Source: an uncultured Peptococcaceae bacterium (GTDB lineage Bacteria; Bacillota; Peptococcia; Peptococcales; Peptococcaceae). Taken from it: a stretch of 5,929 nucleotides of DNA. Below the pieces are notes generated by a model. The model saw nothing but the letters and a program-made list of their open reading frames with translations, was not told the DNA's origin and made no database searches. The stretch is from positions 1 to 5,929 of the forward strand of contig CAMFFG010000087.1 in the NCBI GenBank assembly GCA_945949655.1. The letters run 5' to 3'. The position numbers were made by a program, and so were the translations under genes. Positions 5,902-5,929 of this stretch are shown here, one piece after another; within the stretch, counting starts at the first letter, position 1, and every line of letters starts with the position of its first letter.

Positions 5902-5929
5902 AGGGCGTGCAGAGATGCACGCCTTTGTT
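5902..5929 (+). terminator. Intrinsic terminator of the cold-shock gene
   Basis: GGCGTGC (5904-5910) and GCACGCC (5917-5923) form a perfect 7-base GC-rich stem around a 6-base loop. A further G-T and A-T pair can be added at the base, followed by TTTGTT up to the window edge. The U-run may continue outside. The 56 bases between the stop codon and this stem are AT-rich and hold nothing else recognisable. Confidence 0.9.

Overview
The window is a housekeeping stretch from a Bacillota bacterium, most likely a Negativicutes gut species. The phylum call rests on AGGAGG-type ribosome binding sites, TTGACA/TATAAT promoters with 17-base spacers, a long-form ribosome hibernation factor, a SecA with a C-terminal zinc tail, and a prfB with its programmed frameshift. 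The class call is an impression from protein character and was not tested.

Layout from left to right. Bases 1-130 hold the start of an unrecognised, probably membrane-associated gene on the minus strand, with its own consensus promoter. Bases 281-1406 (minus) hold prfB (release factor 2). It is intact only if ribosomes shift +1 at an in-frame UGA, and its own promoter lies at 1472-1500. Bases 1504-1839 (minus) hold a 111-residue protein of unknown function with a TPR-like C-terminus. Bases 1840-2199 contain no gene. They hold two direct copies of a long palindromic repeat and a degenerate half copy between them. Bases 2200-4704 (minus) hold secA, the protein-export motor ATPase. Bases 4705-4982 are a divergent promoter region. 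Bases 4983-5519 (plus) hold hpf, and bases 5649-5846 (plus) hold a cold-shock protein gene with its own promoter and a terminator at the right edge.

The genes serve protein synthesis and export under changing growth conditions: export (SecA), stop-codon reading (RF2), storage of idle 70S ribosomes (HPF) and RNA chaperoning (Csp). The hpf, secA and prfB genes are often neighbours and co-oriented in other Bacillota. Here hpf points away from secA, and prfB is set apart from secA by a repeat cluster and a small gene and has its own promoter.

I see no new enzymatic system. The least explained parts are the palindromic repeat cluster behind secA, the perfect stem-loop in the secA leader, and the small conserved-looking gene between secA and prfB.
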